In this document: positions 9,201 through 16,525 of the stretch, one piece after another
How positions within the stretch are numbered: the first letter of the stretch is position 1
How the letters are laid out: every line of letters begins with the position of its first letter
NCBI RefSeq assembly: GCF_039634365.2
Contig: NZ_CP155079.2
Location: 1,116,001-1,180,000, forward strand
Reading direction: 5' to 3'
DNA: 64,000 nt
Source of the DNA: Mucilaginibacter sp. PAMB04168
GTDB lineage: Bacteria; Bacteroidota; Bacteroidia; Sphingobacteriales; Sphingobacteriaceae
The notes under the pieces: generated by a model
The model's input: the letters and a program-made list of their open reading frames with translations, nothing else
Told to the model about the DNA's origin: nothing
The model's database searches: none
Program-made: the position numbers and the translations under genes

Positions 9201-9232
9201 CTATTGCTTTAGGGTTCAACTACAGTTTTTAA
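6230..9232 (+). CDS. SusC/RagA-family TonB-dependent outer-membrane receptor
   Basis: A 1000-residue protein with a signal peptide ending ALAQ (residues 27-30), a CarboxypepD_reg-like beta-sandwich at about 35-115, and a plug domain at about 118-250 (NEVVVTG, then LRGNSTI and IEIIKGAAGAAIYGSRASNGV). A 22-strand-type barrel follows, ending in an aromatic strand FNYSF. SusC proteins import oligomers across the outer membrane with a SusD lid and TonB energy. It is directly downstream of anmK and 9 bases before its SusD partner. The context suggests muropeptide or anhydro-sugar cargo; the sequence alone does not show the substrate. Confidence 0.93.
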   Translation: MKQILLCLKTARVLSAVLVMLCLGQIALAQNRQIIKGVVRDARDKEPIIGAVIRLSGTNLGTASDVNGAYTLNASVANGNYAVVVSFTGYRPVTRQVTLNQNPVTIDIELSEDALNLNEVVVTGTGAATSKKQLGNAISTVSSRDLENSTATSIDQALAGKVAGAQISQNSGNPAGGISVRLRGNSTIAGSSDPLYIIDGVIVNNSSSELIDLGGYSQNRLVDINPADIDRIEIIKGAAGAAIYGSRASNGVVQIFTKRGKSGAPVVNISTQFRSNSLRKKLKYNQYPFRFANTTATDLTQVPVERYDLQDRIFRNAYGNETNVSVSGGTDNTQYYMSGSYLGNQGIIDNSNFQRGTARLRLDQRFNNWIKVSLGLNYSLSGSKEIPNGGINEAYGALTGFIFGNNFVNPDPNPVTGIYPTLAPAGLLRTNPLEAINRFDFSQKTSRLIGDLQVNMTPVKNLSINYTLGYDNSTQLATGFIPIGNTSPSFSTGFARRADRIALLLNNDLNVSYKGKLGDFEFTTAAGATAQTERVSTAGITGTQLSPGSRVASSGTNLIVTDIRSTLNILGFYAQETIGFKSKLFLTGAIRNDVASSFGKDNRWQYYPKVSGAYLLSEEDFWKNSSIGSVVSTFKLRASYGQSGNLTAINAYDRLTNYNAALLAGLPGVSAPSQLGNATVKPERQIEKEIGLDASLFNNRLGFEFSYYDKSVKDLLLLVNLRPSTGYLSQYQNIGNMTNKGLELLVRGIPIQHEKFKWNTSVIFSKNKNKVFDIPGGLLTFPGGFGQVAAVEGYPLGAFYATAFARNADGSLLLTPAGLPQRETTGRNAAGQPTGTIVNRVIGDPNPQWTGSFINEFNVGKDFSFRMQWDASYGGEVFNFTKRVGDRDLYGGLAGYEPELRGEVPKGTSAALFPIMENWIEDGSYLKLREISASYNLRFRFLKKRILRVTLSGRNLLSIDKYSGWDPETNAAGQSGAVRGFDFVEVPIPRTIALGFNYSF

Positions 9233-9241
9233 CGTTATCAA

Positions 9242-10555
9242 ATGAATTTTATGAAAATCACCTATAAAATACTAACCGTTGTGATGCTCGTGTTGGCATC
9301 ATCATGTAAGCTCGATCAGGTAAATCCTAACGCCGCGGCCGATGAGCAGGTTTTAAGTTCCAGGGAAGGTATCATTGCCTTAAGTATAGGTTTAAGGCAG
9401 TATTATTCAACTTCGGGGCTAAGCAGCATTATCCTGGCCCCAAGCACAACATCGCGCGAGATGAAAGGCTTTGCTACTTTTACTACTGTTTTGGAACTTG
9501 AAGCCGGTGGTTCGGCCCTGCCTACGGCCAATGCCGGTATCTTAAATTACTGGTCATCCATGCAGCGGGAAATGACCATGTGCGAAAATGTGATTAACAA
9601 CGCCCCGCAAATCTCTTCTATCGAGCCATCGCTTTTAAGTGGCATAATGGGGCAAGCCTACCTTTTTAAGGCAATGGCTTTAGCAGAACTTTCCATGGCG
9701 TTTCCACAAGCAAACATCAATACCAGCACATCGGCTCCGGTACAATTTGTGCCCCGCGAACAAGTTTTTGCAGAAGCTATCAGGCTATTAGATCTTGGTG
9801 TTGCTGCGGTAACTGCCAATACGCCTAACGTGAGCTTTGGAACAACTGTGGCAGGACCTGATTTTGATTTGGTCAATACACTTTATGCCATGGAAGCCCG
9901 CATTAACCTCATGGCTGGAAATTATCAGAAGGCTTTAAACAATGCAAATTTGGTAGACCTGACCAAAACATCGAGGTTTACTTATACCACACAAAGCCCT
10001 AATCCGCTTAATACACTATTCAACATAACCAAGTCATACGTACCACGTGATAATTTTGGCCTGCCCCCCAATTTATATTACCCGGGCGATCAACGTTACA
10101 ACTTTTACTTTAACGGTATAAAAACTACTATTGGCGGTGAAGTAACGGTTGGCTTAACCGGTTTTGCGGCCTCGCCGACTACACCTATACCGGTATATTT
10201 AAATGATGAAATTAAGCTCATCAAAGCCGAAACCATATTACGTTTAAACGGATCGGTAACCGACGCGCTGGCACAAATTAACGCGGTACGTACGCAAACC
10301 TCAGGTGATTTAAATGGTGTAAATGCAGGTTTGCCTGCCTACAGCGGCGCGGTAACAACTGATGCCTTGTTGCTTGAGGTGTACAAACAGCGTTGTGCGG
10401 AACTTTATTTAAGCGGCCTTAAATGGGAAGACACCCGCAGGTTCAACCGCCCGGCTCCACCAACAGACTTAAGTGAGCGCAACCGAATATTTTATCCTTA
10501 CCCAGACCAAGAGCGTTTAAATAATCCGAATACGCCGGCAGATCCGGCTATATAG
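9242..10555 (+). CDS. SusD/RagB-family surface lipoprotein
   Basis: A 437-residue lipoprotein with signal peptide and lipobox LASSC (cysteine 22). The helical TPR-like fold of SusD is suggested by SIGLRQYY, AYLFKAMALAELSMAFP, and a C-terminal VYKQRCAELYLSGLKWEDTRRF, the usual SusD ending. It is shorter than the 500-600 residues of most SusD proteins. It forms the lid of the SusC barrel encoded 9 bases upstream. A strong hairpin follows the gene and may reduce expression of the next one. The family call is firm; the ligand is unknown. Confidence 0.9.
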   Translation: MNFMKITYKILTVVMLVLASSCKLDQVNPNAAADEQVLSSREGIIALSIGLRQYYSTSGLSSIILAPSTTSREMKGFATFTTVLELEAGGSALPTANAGILNYWSSMQREMTMCENVINNAPQISSIEPSLLSGIMGQAYLFKAMALAELSMAFPQANINTSTSAPVQFVPREQVFAEAIRLLDLGVAAVTANTPNVSFGTTVAGPDFDLVNTLYAMEARINLMAGNYQKALNNANLVDLTKTSRFTYTTQSPNPLNTLFNITKSYVPRDNFGLPPNLYYPGDQRYNFYFNGIKTTIGGEVTVGLTGFAASPTTPIPVYLNDEIKLIKAETILRLNGSVTDALAQINAVRTQTSGDLNGVNAGLPAYSGAVTTDALLLEVYKQRCAELYLSGLKWEDTRRFNRPAPPTDLSERNRIFYPYPDQERLNNPNTPADPAI

Positions 10556-10565
10556 TAACTGCTTA

Positions 10566-10605
10566 CAAAGGAGAGAAGGGGTTCCCTTTTCTCCTTTTAT
10601 TTTTT
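10566..10605 (+). terminator. Intrinsic terminator between susD-like gene and serine hydrolase gene
   Basis: AAAGGAGAGAAGGGG (10567-10581) pairs imperfectly with CCCTTTTCTCCTTT (10584-10597), followed by a T-rich run to 10605. It sits directly before the next start codon, so it probably attenuates read-through inside the anmK operon rather than marking its end. Confidence 0.65.
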
Positions 10606-10611
10606 GTGAAA

Positions 10612-12426
10612 ATGAAAAAGGGACTTTTTGTTTATTTGGTGTTGCTCATCAGCGTTGCACAAGCGCAAGATCATCTTACTAACTTAAAAAAGCTTAATAA
10701 GCTCCATGAAGCAGAAAAAAACATCGTGTTGTTTAATAACGGCTCGAATGCTATACCTGTTAAAGAGCTGTCTGACCTGAATATTGCCAGCGTACATGTA
10801 AACTACAGCGAGTTTGGCGTGTTTGATAGTTTGGCCAACAAGTACTGTAAAGTTACCGGCTTAACAGCCGATACGTTAAAAGATGCTGCCGGGTACTATG
10901 CACTGCACGATAGGCTTAAACTGTACAACATGGTGATAGTTACGCTATCCGATAGGTCGCCTTTTAACAATTCTCTCCGTAATCTTATAAAAGATATAGA
11001 AAGCTATACCCAGGTTGTAGTAGTTTTAACAGGACCAGGAAAAAACCTTGGGTATCTCGATCAAATCAAGTCGCCGGTAATTTGGTATAAGAACGATACT
11101 CCTGAGGGAGCATCCATTGCAGCCCAACTCATTTTTGGCGGGATTGCGGTGCCCAACCGACTTACAGAAAATTTTAGTAAAAAATTTATTAAGGGCAGCG
11201 GTTATACGGCAACTAAAATCCGCTTAGGGTATTCGCTTCCCGAAGCGGTAATGGTGAATGCTGATAAACTGAATAAAATAGATTCCATAGTTGCCGCAGG
11301 TATTGCAAGTCATTCGGCACCTGCAGTAGTGGTGTTAGTAGCTAAAAACGGCGAAGTAATATTTAACAAAGCTTATGGTAAGCACACCTATAACGGAAAT
11401 GAAGTAACAAAGCTTACCGATATTTTCGATATGGCATCTATTACTAAAGTTACGGCAACCACACCGTCTATCATGCACTTATATGAGCAGCATACATTGG
11501 GGCTGGATTCGCCTATAAGCAAGTACGTGGCTTTGCTCCGAAATATCCCTGATAAAAAAGATGTTACCGTACGCGAAGCTTTGTTACACGAAGCCGGTTT
11601 TACGCCCTACATCAAGTTTTACGAAAAGCTTAAACAACAGGATCTAAGTGCCGATTCTTCGGCGGCATATCCTACCAAGGTAGCCGATCATTATTATTTG
11701 CGGGCCAACTACTTCAATGAGGTTATGTGGCCGGTAACCCTGGCATCAAGCGGCAATACTCGTGGCAAGTTTGTGTACAGCGATCTGAGCATGTACATGA
11801 TGAAAGAAGTTTTCGAAACCGTAAGCCATCAAAAATTAAACGAATACGTATTAAGCAGTTTGTACCGCCCCTTAGGTATGCAAGCAAGCGGCTACTTACC
11901 ACGCAACCGTTTTAATATAAGTAGAATTGTGCCCACAACCGAAAATGATAATTGGTTCAGGAACATGCTGGTTCAGGGCTATGTGAATGATCCGGGTGCT
12001 GCTATGGCTGGAGGAGTAGAAGGCCATGCTGGGCTTTTTTCCAACGCCAATGACCTGGCCATTTATTACCAAATGCTGCTTAATAAAGGCACCTATGGAG
12101 GCAGTAGGTATTTTGATAGTACAACAGTTGATTTGTTTACTTCCCGTCAGTCAAAAACATCATGGCGCGGGCTGGGTTTCGACAGGACAAACAAAAGTTC
12201 GGCTACTGATAAACGGTCTGAACTGGCTTTTGGGCACAGTGGTTATACTGGTACCTACGTTTGGGTAGATCCTAAATATAACCTGGTTTACATCTGCTTA
12301 ACCAACCGGGTTTATCCGGACGACGGGAAAACATATGGACCAGCAAAAGTGAATATCCGTTCACTGGTGCTGGATGCCTGTTACGATGCCATTACCGATA
12401 ACGAAAAAAAAGAAATACATAAATAG
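10612..12426 (+). CDS. Secreted serine hydrolase (class C beta-lactamase fold) with GH3/NagZ C-terminal-like domain
   Basis: About 604 residues with a signal peptide ending AQAQ. Residues 25-215 resemble the C-terminal domain of GH3/NagZ proteins (KNIVLFNNG, VVVVLTGPG, TPEGASIAAQLIFGG, RLGYSLPE); the catalytic GH3 barrel is absent. From about 220 a beta-lactamase/DD-peptidase domain follows with SITK (serine 276, lysine 279), the YSD triad tyrosine at 389 and HSGYTG as third motif. In Bacteroidota, NagZ and this hydrolase are often fused; here the NagZ catalytic part is missing. It probably trims peptides or esters on cell-wall fragments in the periplasm. The ATG at 10612 is preferred to the GTG at 10606. 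The substrate is inference from its neighbours anmK and SusCD. Confidence 0.85.
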   Translation: MKKGLFVYLVLLISVAQAQDHLTNLKKLNKLHEAEKNIVLFNNGSNAIPVKELSDLNIASVHVNYSEFGVFDSLANKYCKVTGLTADTLKDAAGYYALHDRLKLYNMVIVTLSDRSPFNNSLRNLIKDIESYTQVVVVLTGPGKNLGYLDQIKSPVIWYKNDTPEGASIAAQLIFGGIAVPNRLTENFSKKFIKGSGYTATKIRLGYSLPEAVMVNADKLNKIDSIVAAGIASHSAPAVVVLVAKNGEVIFNKAYGKHTYNGNEVTKLTDIFDMASITKVTATTPSIMHLYEQHTLGLDSPISKYVALLRNIPDKKDVTVREALLHEAGFTPYIKFYEKLKQQDLSADSSAAYPTKVADHYYLRANYFNEVMWPVTLASSGNTRGKFVYSDLSMYMMKEVFETVSHQKLNEYVLSSLYRPLGMQASGYLPRNRFNISRIVPTTENDNWFRNMLVQGYVNDPGAAMAGGVEGHAGLFSNANDLAIYYQMLLNKGTYGGSRYFDSTTVDLFTSRQSKTSWRGLGFDRTNKSSATDKRSELAFGHSGYTGTYVWVDPKYNLVYICLTNRVYPDDGKTYGPAKVNIRSLVLDACYDAITDNEKKEIHK

Positions 12427-12660
12427 GCCAATTTAGCTAGGGTATATTTACCCTGAACCTCCGCTCTTATATAGCGGCGATTCGAGAAATATCTATAAAC
12501 ATGCTAAACATGGAACTAATTACAGAAAAGGATTTAATATACGATAATTTGAAGGAGTTATCCCTTGCTGAATTTTAGAAAAATTAAAGTTATGTCGTTG
12601 ATAGTAAACAGCGGTTTCCAGAGTATTAGGTAACCCGGTGCATAAAATGGAATTTTAGCA

Positions 12661-12747
12661 CCAAAAGAAAAAGCCTGCAATAATGTGATTTGCAGGATTT
12701 TATCTGTTTTCAATGCGGTTATTTGCGGAGAGGGCGGTTCAGAACTT
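12661..12747. repeat. Direct repeat copy B: terminator hairpin plus tRNA-tail-like sequence
   Basis: It matches copy A (2731-2813) almost base for base from CCAAAAG through GATTTGCAGG; the stem has one mismatch (GCCTGCAA against TTGCAGGA). After a gap, GCGGAGAGGGCGGTTCAGAA (12725-12744) resembles the reverse complement of a tRNA acceptor and T-arm end. Orientation is the same as copy A and the two are about 9.9 kb apart. Confidence 0.6.
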
Positions 12748-12897
12748 TGTCTGAAATTGCCTCTAATAATGCTATAATGCAGGTTTTGCAAAATAGGTCT
12801 CGCTAAAAACCTGCTCAAATTATATTACTTCTTCACAATCTGATGATATAAGTTCAAATTGTTATCCATAAAAAGGTGAATCGAATTATTCAGGTTT

Positions 12898-12937
12898 ATG
12901 AATGAACAGCTCAGAAATAAGCGAGCTGTTCATTCAT
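12898..12937. repeat. Perfect 15-bp inverted repeat
   Basis: ATGAATGAACAGCTC (12898-12912) and its exact complement GAGCTGTTCATTCAT (12923-12937) enclose a 10-base loop. No T-run follows, so it is not a standard intrinsic terminator. It may be an RNA-processing hairpin, a protein-binding site or an element end. Confidence 0.7.
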
Positions 12938-13312
12938 AGAACAAGGGTCATATATGTTAACTGACTAGCTATAAATGCAGTTTGCGTCGGTAGCAGTTAA
13001 GTTAAAGTCACCTAACCAATTCTTTTTATAAATGTGATCAATTAGTTCAACTTCAAACGTAATTGATTTCAATATCGTTTCTGTAACTCTTTTTAGCGCT
13101 CTTAATAGCTGTTCCCAGACAGAGATTAGTTCTAATGAGCAAACTTTTTGAGCAATACAGCAAATAATCAAAGCTAGTATCATCGTAATTTGCGCTCATA
13201 CTCAGGATGTGTCGGTTTAGTCTTGTTTGAAGCTTACATATCTTGTATTTAGGGTTTTGTCTGTTTGTGCATTGCAAAGGTTCTTACTATTGAACGTTAT
13301 TGTGGTGAAGAT

Positions 13313-13344
13313 TTGATGAGCAGCGACTTGGCATTCTAAGTTTA
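13313..13344 (+). promoter_or_regulatory. Bacteroidota-type promoter before the first GH-A gene
   Basis: TTG at 13313-13315 and TAAGTTTA at 13337-13344, 21 bases apart, approximate the TTG/TAnnTTTG sigma consensus. The start codon follows 17 bases later, which leaves a very short leader. Confidence 0.4.
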
Positions 13345-13361
13345 ATATAAATTAAATCATA

Positions 13362-14441
13362 ATGAAAAAAACGACGGTAGGTCTTATACTCATTTTAACA
13401 GCTTCCACTATTGCCTGCTCGGTTTCAAATCGGCTGCCCTCTGATAACAAAATGAACAAGTATCCAATGTGGACCGTGAATAATTGGAAAGGCGTAACCT
13501 GGGGAGGGGCGTGGGATAAATGGCAAAAAGAAGACGGCGGTTATGACGCCGCAGGTGTGAAGAGTGATGTTGATGATATGAAGTATGCCGGCGTGCATTG
13601 GGTGCGTATGACTTTTAATCCTAGCGAATCTTACGAAAAAACAATTGACCCTAAGGTTGATGCGGCTTTGAATGCAGGCATCAGCATATTGATGCGCTTT
13701 ACTAAAGGCACCCCTGCCAAAACTTATGGCACCGAGGAGCAGGAAGTTGCCAATGAAGCGTTTTTAAAGAAAACCGTTTTACGGTATAAAGACCGTATCA
13801 AGTACTGGGAAATAAGTAACGAGCCTAACTTGGCCGAATCCTGGGATATTGGAAAGCGGGTAGGTGAGGGGTCGGCCGATCCTAATACGCCTTATAACCA
13901 AGGCGTACATAAATATGTGTTGCATTTAAAACGCTGTTATAAAGCTATTAAATCGGTATATCCTGAGGCGGTAGTATTGATGGGTGGCCTATCAGAATGG
14001 CATATGGAAACATTTATGGATAGGTTCAATGTTGAACAGGGTTACCTTTATTGCGACGAGGCCAATGTACATCCGTATGGTCCAACGCCGGCTGCGGTAA
14101 TTGATCGTTTAAATGCCTTTAAACAAAAAATGAGCATATGGCCAGCAGCACATCGCAATAAACCTATTTGGATTACTGAAATAGGTTTTCATACGCAAAC
14201 TAATTGGCCAAACAACCCAGGCAGGGTAGCCAGCGAGGAAGAAAAAGCAAGTAGCCTGACTAAAGTTATGCAATTGCTCCAATCAAATCTATCGCCACGC
14301 AGACCTATATTTTGGTATTGCCTTAACGAAAAAACTAACAATCCGGGCTATGGCTTAACTTTTAAATATTTCGCTGATGGTAAGCTGAAGCAGAAGCGGC
14401 TTCCGGCAATCGAGGCTTATAAAGCAATCTCGGATAAATAA
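13362..14441 (+). CDS. Clan GH-A glycoside hydrolase lipoprotein (GH39/PslG-like), catalytic domain only
   Basis: A 359-residue lipoprotein (lipobox STIAC, cysteine 19) made of one (beta/alpha)8 hydrolase domain. WEISNEPN gives a candidate acid/base Glu154 and WITEIGF the nucleophile Glu273, the strand-4 and strand-7 positions of clan GH-A retaining enzymes. NNWKGVTWGGAW opens the domain. WxIxNEPN most resembles GH39 and PslG-like enzymes, but the CAZy family cannot be settled by eye. Two longer paralogues with the same Glu-Glu spacing (119 residues) are at 14697 and 39733; this one lacks their C-terminal beta-sandwich. It probably cuts a polysaccharide backbone at the cell surface. A strong terminator follows. 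Confidence 0.8.
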   Translation: MKKTTVGLILILTASTIACSVSNRLPSDNKMNKYPMWTVNNWKGVTWGGAWDKWQKEDGGYDAAGVKSDVDDMKYAGVHWVRMTFNPSESYEKTIDPKVDAALNAGISILMRFTKGTPAKTYGTEEQEVANEAFLKKTVLRYKDRIKYWEISNEPNLAESWDIGKRVGEGSADPNTPYNQGVHKYVLHLKRCYKAIKSVYPEAVVLMGGLSEWHMETFMDRFNVEQGYLYCDEANVHPYGPTPAAVIDRLNAFKQKMSIWPAAHRNKPIWITEIGFHTQTNWPNNPGRVASEEEKASSLTKVMQLLQSNLSPRRPIFWYCLNEKTNNPGYGLTFKYFADGKLKQKRLPAIEAYKAISDK

Positions 14442-14464
14442 CGATTGGCATTATTATATGAATT

Positions 14465-14496
14465 AGCCCGGCGCCTTAGTGCCGGGCTTTTTATTT
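14465..14496 (+). terminator. Intrinsic terminator
   Basis: AGCCCGGC (14465-14472) and GCCGGGCT (14481-14488) form a perfect 8-bp GC-rich stem followed by TTTTATTTT. It ends the transcript of the first GH-A gene. Confidence 0.85.
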
Positions 14497-14696
14497 TAAA
14501 AAGGATTAATTTTTAAAATAGTGCTGAAATAGATTATTGTAATGAGAATAGGTTGGTTAGAGCAAGTATTAGGGTCGGTTGAGCAAAGGTTGTTTTTAAG
14601 TAATCCTTTTATTTGCTCTGTTTCTTAACCAAATACTTAACCAGACATTATCTGCCCGGTTCTCAGCCCGGCTCTAATGTTAAACCATTTTAAATT

Positions 14697-16385
14697 ATGA
14701 AAAAATTACTTCTACTATTGCTGGTGGCGGCTTGCCTTGTTGCATGCAAAAAAAACCTTACGTCATTTGAAACGGAAAATGCTGCCGAAAGCAAACGATT
14801 CAAGACGATGGATCTTTCCGGGTCAAGTTTTACAACGAATAATTGGAAGGGTGTTACATGGGGCGGTCCATGGAACAAATGGGGAGCAGACACTACCGGT
14901 ACTGGATTACCAGACATCGGGCCGTACAATCTGGATGGAATCAATTCTGACGTTGATGACATGCATGATGCCGGTATACACTGGGTGCGTATGAGCTTTA
15001 AAGTAGGACAGGATATGGAGCGCGATATCGACCCAAAAGTTAATGCAGCCGTGAGTGCCGGACTCAACATACTAATGCGTTATATGAAAGGCGAACCATT
15101 TAGAAGTTACGGCACCGAAGCACAGGAAAGTGCCAATGAGACTTTTTTAAAAAATGTTGTAGCGCGTTACAAAAGCAAGATCAAATACTGGGAAATTCAC
15201 AACGAACCTAATTTGACTAATCAATGGGATTTAGGAGACCGTGTGGGTGAAAATTCTACCGATCCGAATACACCTTACAATTTAGGTGTGCACAAATATA
15301 ATTCGCACCTCAAACGCAGTTACAATGCTATTAAAAGCGTAGACCCTTCGGCCACGGTGATAATGGGCGGATTATCTCACTGGACCAACCATTATCTCAA
15401 CTTTTATGCCCGCATGACGGCTGATAGCGCTTACGCCTATACCGATGGTATTAATATTCACCCTTACTCAACCAATGCAACAGGTGTTATGAATGTAATC
15501 CGCGCAACAAAGAATGCAGCCAGCACCTGGGGGGCATCTCACAAATCGGTTTGGGTAACCGAGATTGGCTATCAAACATCCTGGACAACTTTAACCAGTT
15601 ATGTAAGCAGTGAGGCAACTAAAGCCAGTTACCTTACTGAAACCATGGATTCACTTGCGGCTAATTTATCGCCTATGCGACCTATATTTTGGTACAATAT
15701 TCATGAGCCATCATCAGCTACCGGTTTTGGCTTAGAGCAAAAAACCTTAAGCAGCGGCACGGTATCTGCTACTAAACTTGCTGCGCATACTAGTTATAAG
15801 GCCATGAGTGACGGTGCGACAGCCATTACATTAGTTAGCGAAGATTTTGAATTTGGTAACAGTCCTAACCCTCCAGATTTCTGGCAAATTACCAATGCCA
15901 GCAGTACCGCATCTGAAGTGCGTTATACCGGCAGTAATTTGGTGTTGCGCTTATCGGATAATAATTCGGCAGGAACCACAAAAGCACGCAAAACTTTCAC
16001 TACATCAAGCGGTATAATTACATGCGAGTTTAAGTTTAACGAAGCTGATGTAAATAAATACACCCGTTACCGGCTTATGTATGGAGGTAACGACTTAATT
16101 GTTTTAGGCACTGTTTATAATGGTACCACTAACCAACTTAATTACATAAATACATCAGGTGCCAAGACTGGGCTGCAAAATATTAGTGCTAATACTTGGT
16201 ACACAGTGAAAGTTGTGGCCAGCACCGCAACCGATCAAGCAGACATTTATGTGAACGGCGTATTAAAATCGTCGGGGGTTGCTTTTAACAATGTTACTAC
16301 CAACATTAACGCTTTCGAAGTGGAGACCGGTAATAGCTACACAGGCGCCGTTGCCATGGTTGATGACATTTACATCAGGAAATAG
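14697..16385 (+). CDS. Clan GH-A glycoside hydrolase lipoprotein with C-terminal beta-sandwich domain
   Basis: A 562-residue lipoprotein (LVAC, cysteine 17) and paralogue of the preceding gene. Catalytic domain at about 50-380 with WEIHNEPN (Glu170) and WVTEIGY (Glu289). Residues 385-562 form a separate beta-rich module (EDFEFGN, CEFKFNE, WYTVKV, ADIYVNG, ending VDDIYI), similar to laminin-G or concanavalin-like carbohydrate-binding domains. It likely acts on surface-bound polysaccharide, with the module holding the substrate. Its upstream region shares a TTTTATTTG stretch with that of the paralogue at 39733, suggesting common control. It converges on the regulator gene. GH39/PslG-like assignment is tentative. 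Confidence 0.82.
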   Translation: MKKLLLLLLVAACLVACKKNLTSFETENAAESKRFKTMDLSGSSFTTNNWKGVTWGGPWNKWGADTTGTGLPDIGPYNLDGINSDVDDMHDAGIHWVRMSFKVGQDMERDIDPKVNAAVSAGLNILMRYMKGEPFRSYGTEAQESANETFLKNVVARYKSKIKYWEIHNEPNLTNQWDLGDRVGENSTDPNTPYNLGVHKYNSHLKRSYNAIKSVDPSATVIMGGLSHWTNHYLNFYARMTADSAYAYTDGINIHPYSTNATGVMNVIRATKNAASTWGASHKSVWVTEIGYQTSWTTLTSYVSSEATKASYLTETMDSLAANLSPMRPIFWYNIHEPSSATGFGLEQKTLSSGTVSATKLAAHTSYKAMSDGATAITLVSEDFEFGNSPNPPDFWQITNASSTASEVRYTGSNLVLRLSDNNSAGTTKARKTFTTSSGIITCEFKFNEADVNKYTRYRLMYGGNDLIVLGTVYNGTTNQLNYINTSGAKTGLQNISANTWYTVKVVASTATDQADIYVNGVLKSSGVAFNNVTTNINAFEVETGNSYTGAVAMVDDIYIRK

Positions 16386-16525
16386 ATAAATAAAACCGGG
16401 CAATTATGTTGTTTTCGGAGAGCTGTACGGGTGCCTGTAATTAAAATGTGAAAACGGAAGAACCACCTACTAGCAAATCATTCAAAACGACGTAATTGCC
16501 AGGTTTAATTGAATAAACTTATAAA

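Larger units (their letters stand above)
12427..13361. other. 935-base intergenic stretch between the two uptake loci
   Basis: It contains repeat copy B (12661-12747), a perfect 15-bp inverted repeat (12898-12937) and a promoter-like pair before the next gene. Short overlapping minus-strand frames at 12558-12818 and 12965-13277 encode peptides without recognisable motifs. The second could be a decayed gene, but I cannot identify it. Confidence 0.6.

Noticed and set aside
12965..13277. Overlapping minus-strand open frames of 72 and 74 codons
   Set aside because: No motif, signal or promoter supports them. They might be remains of a gene, but nothing can be identified.
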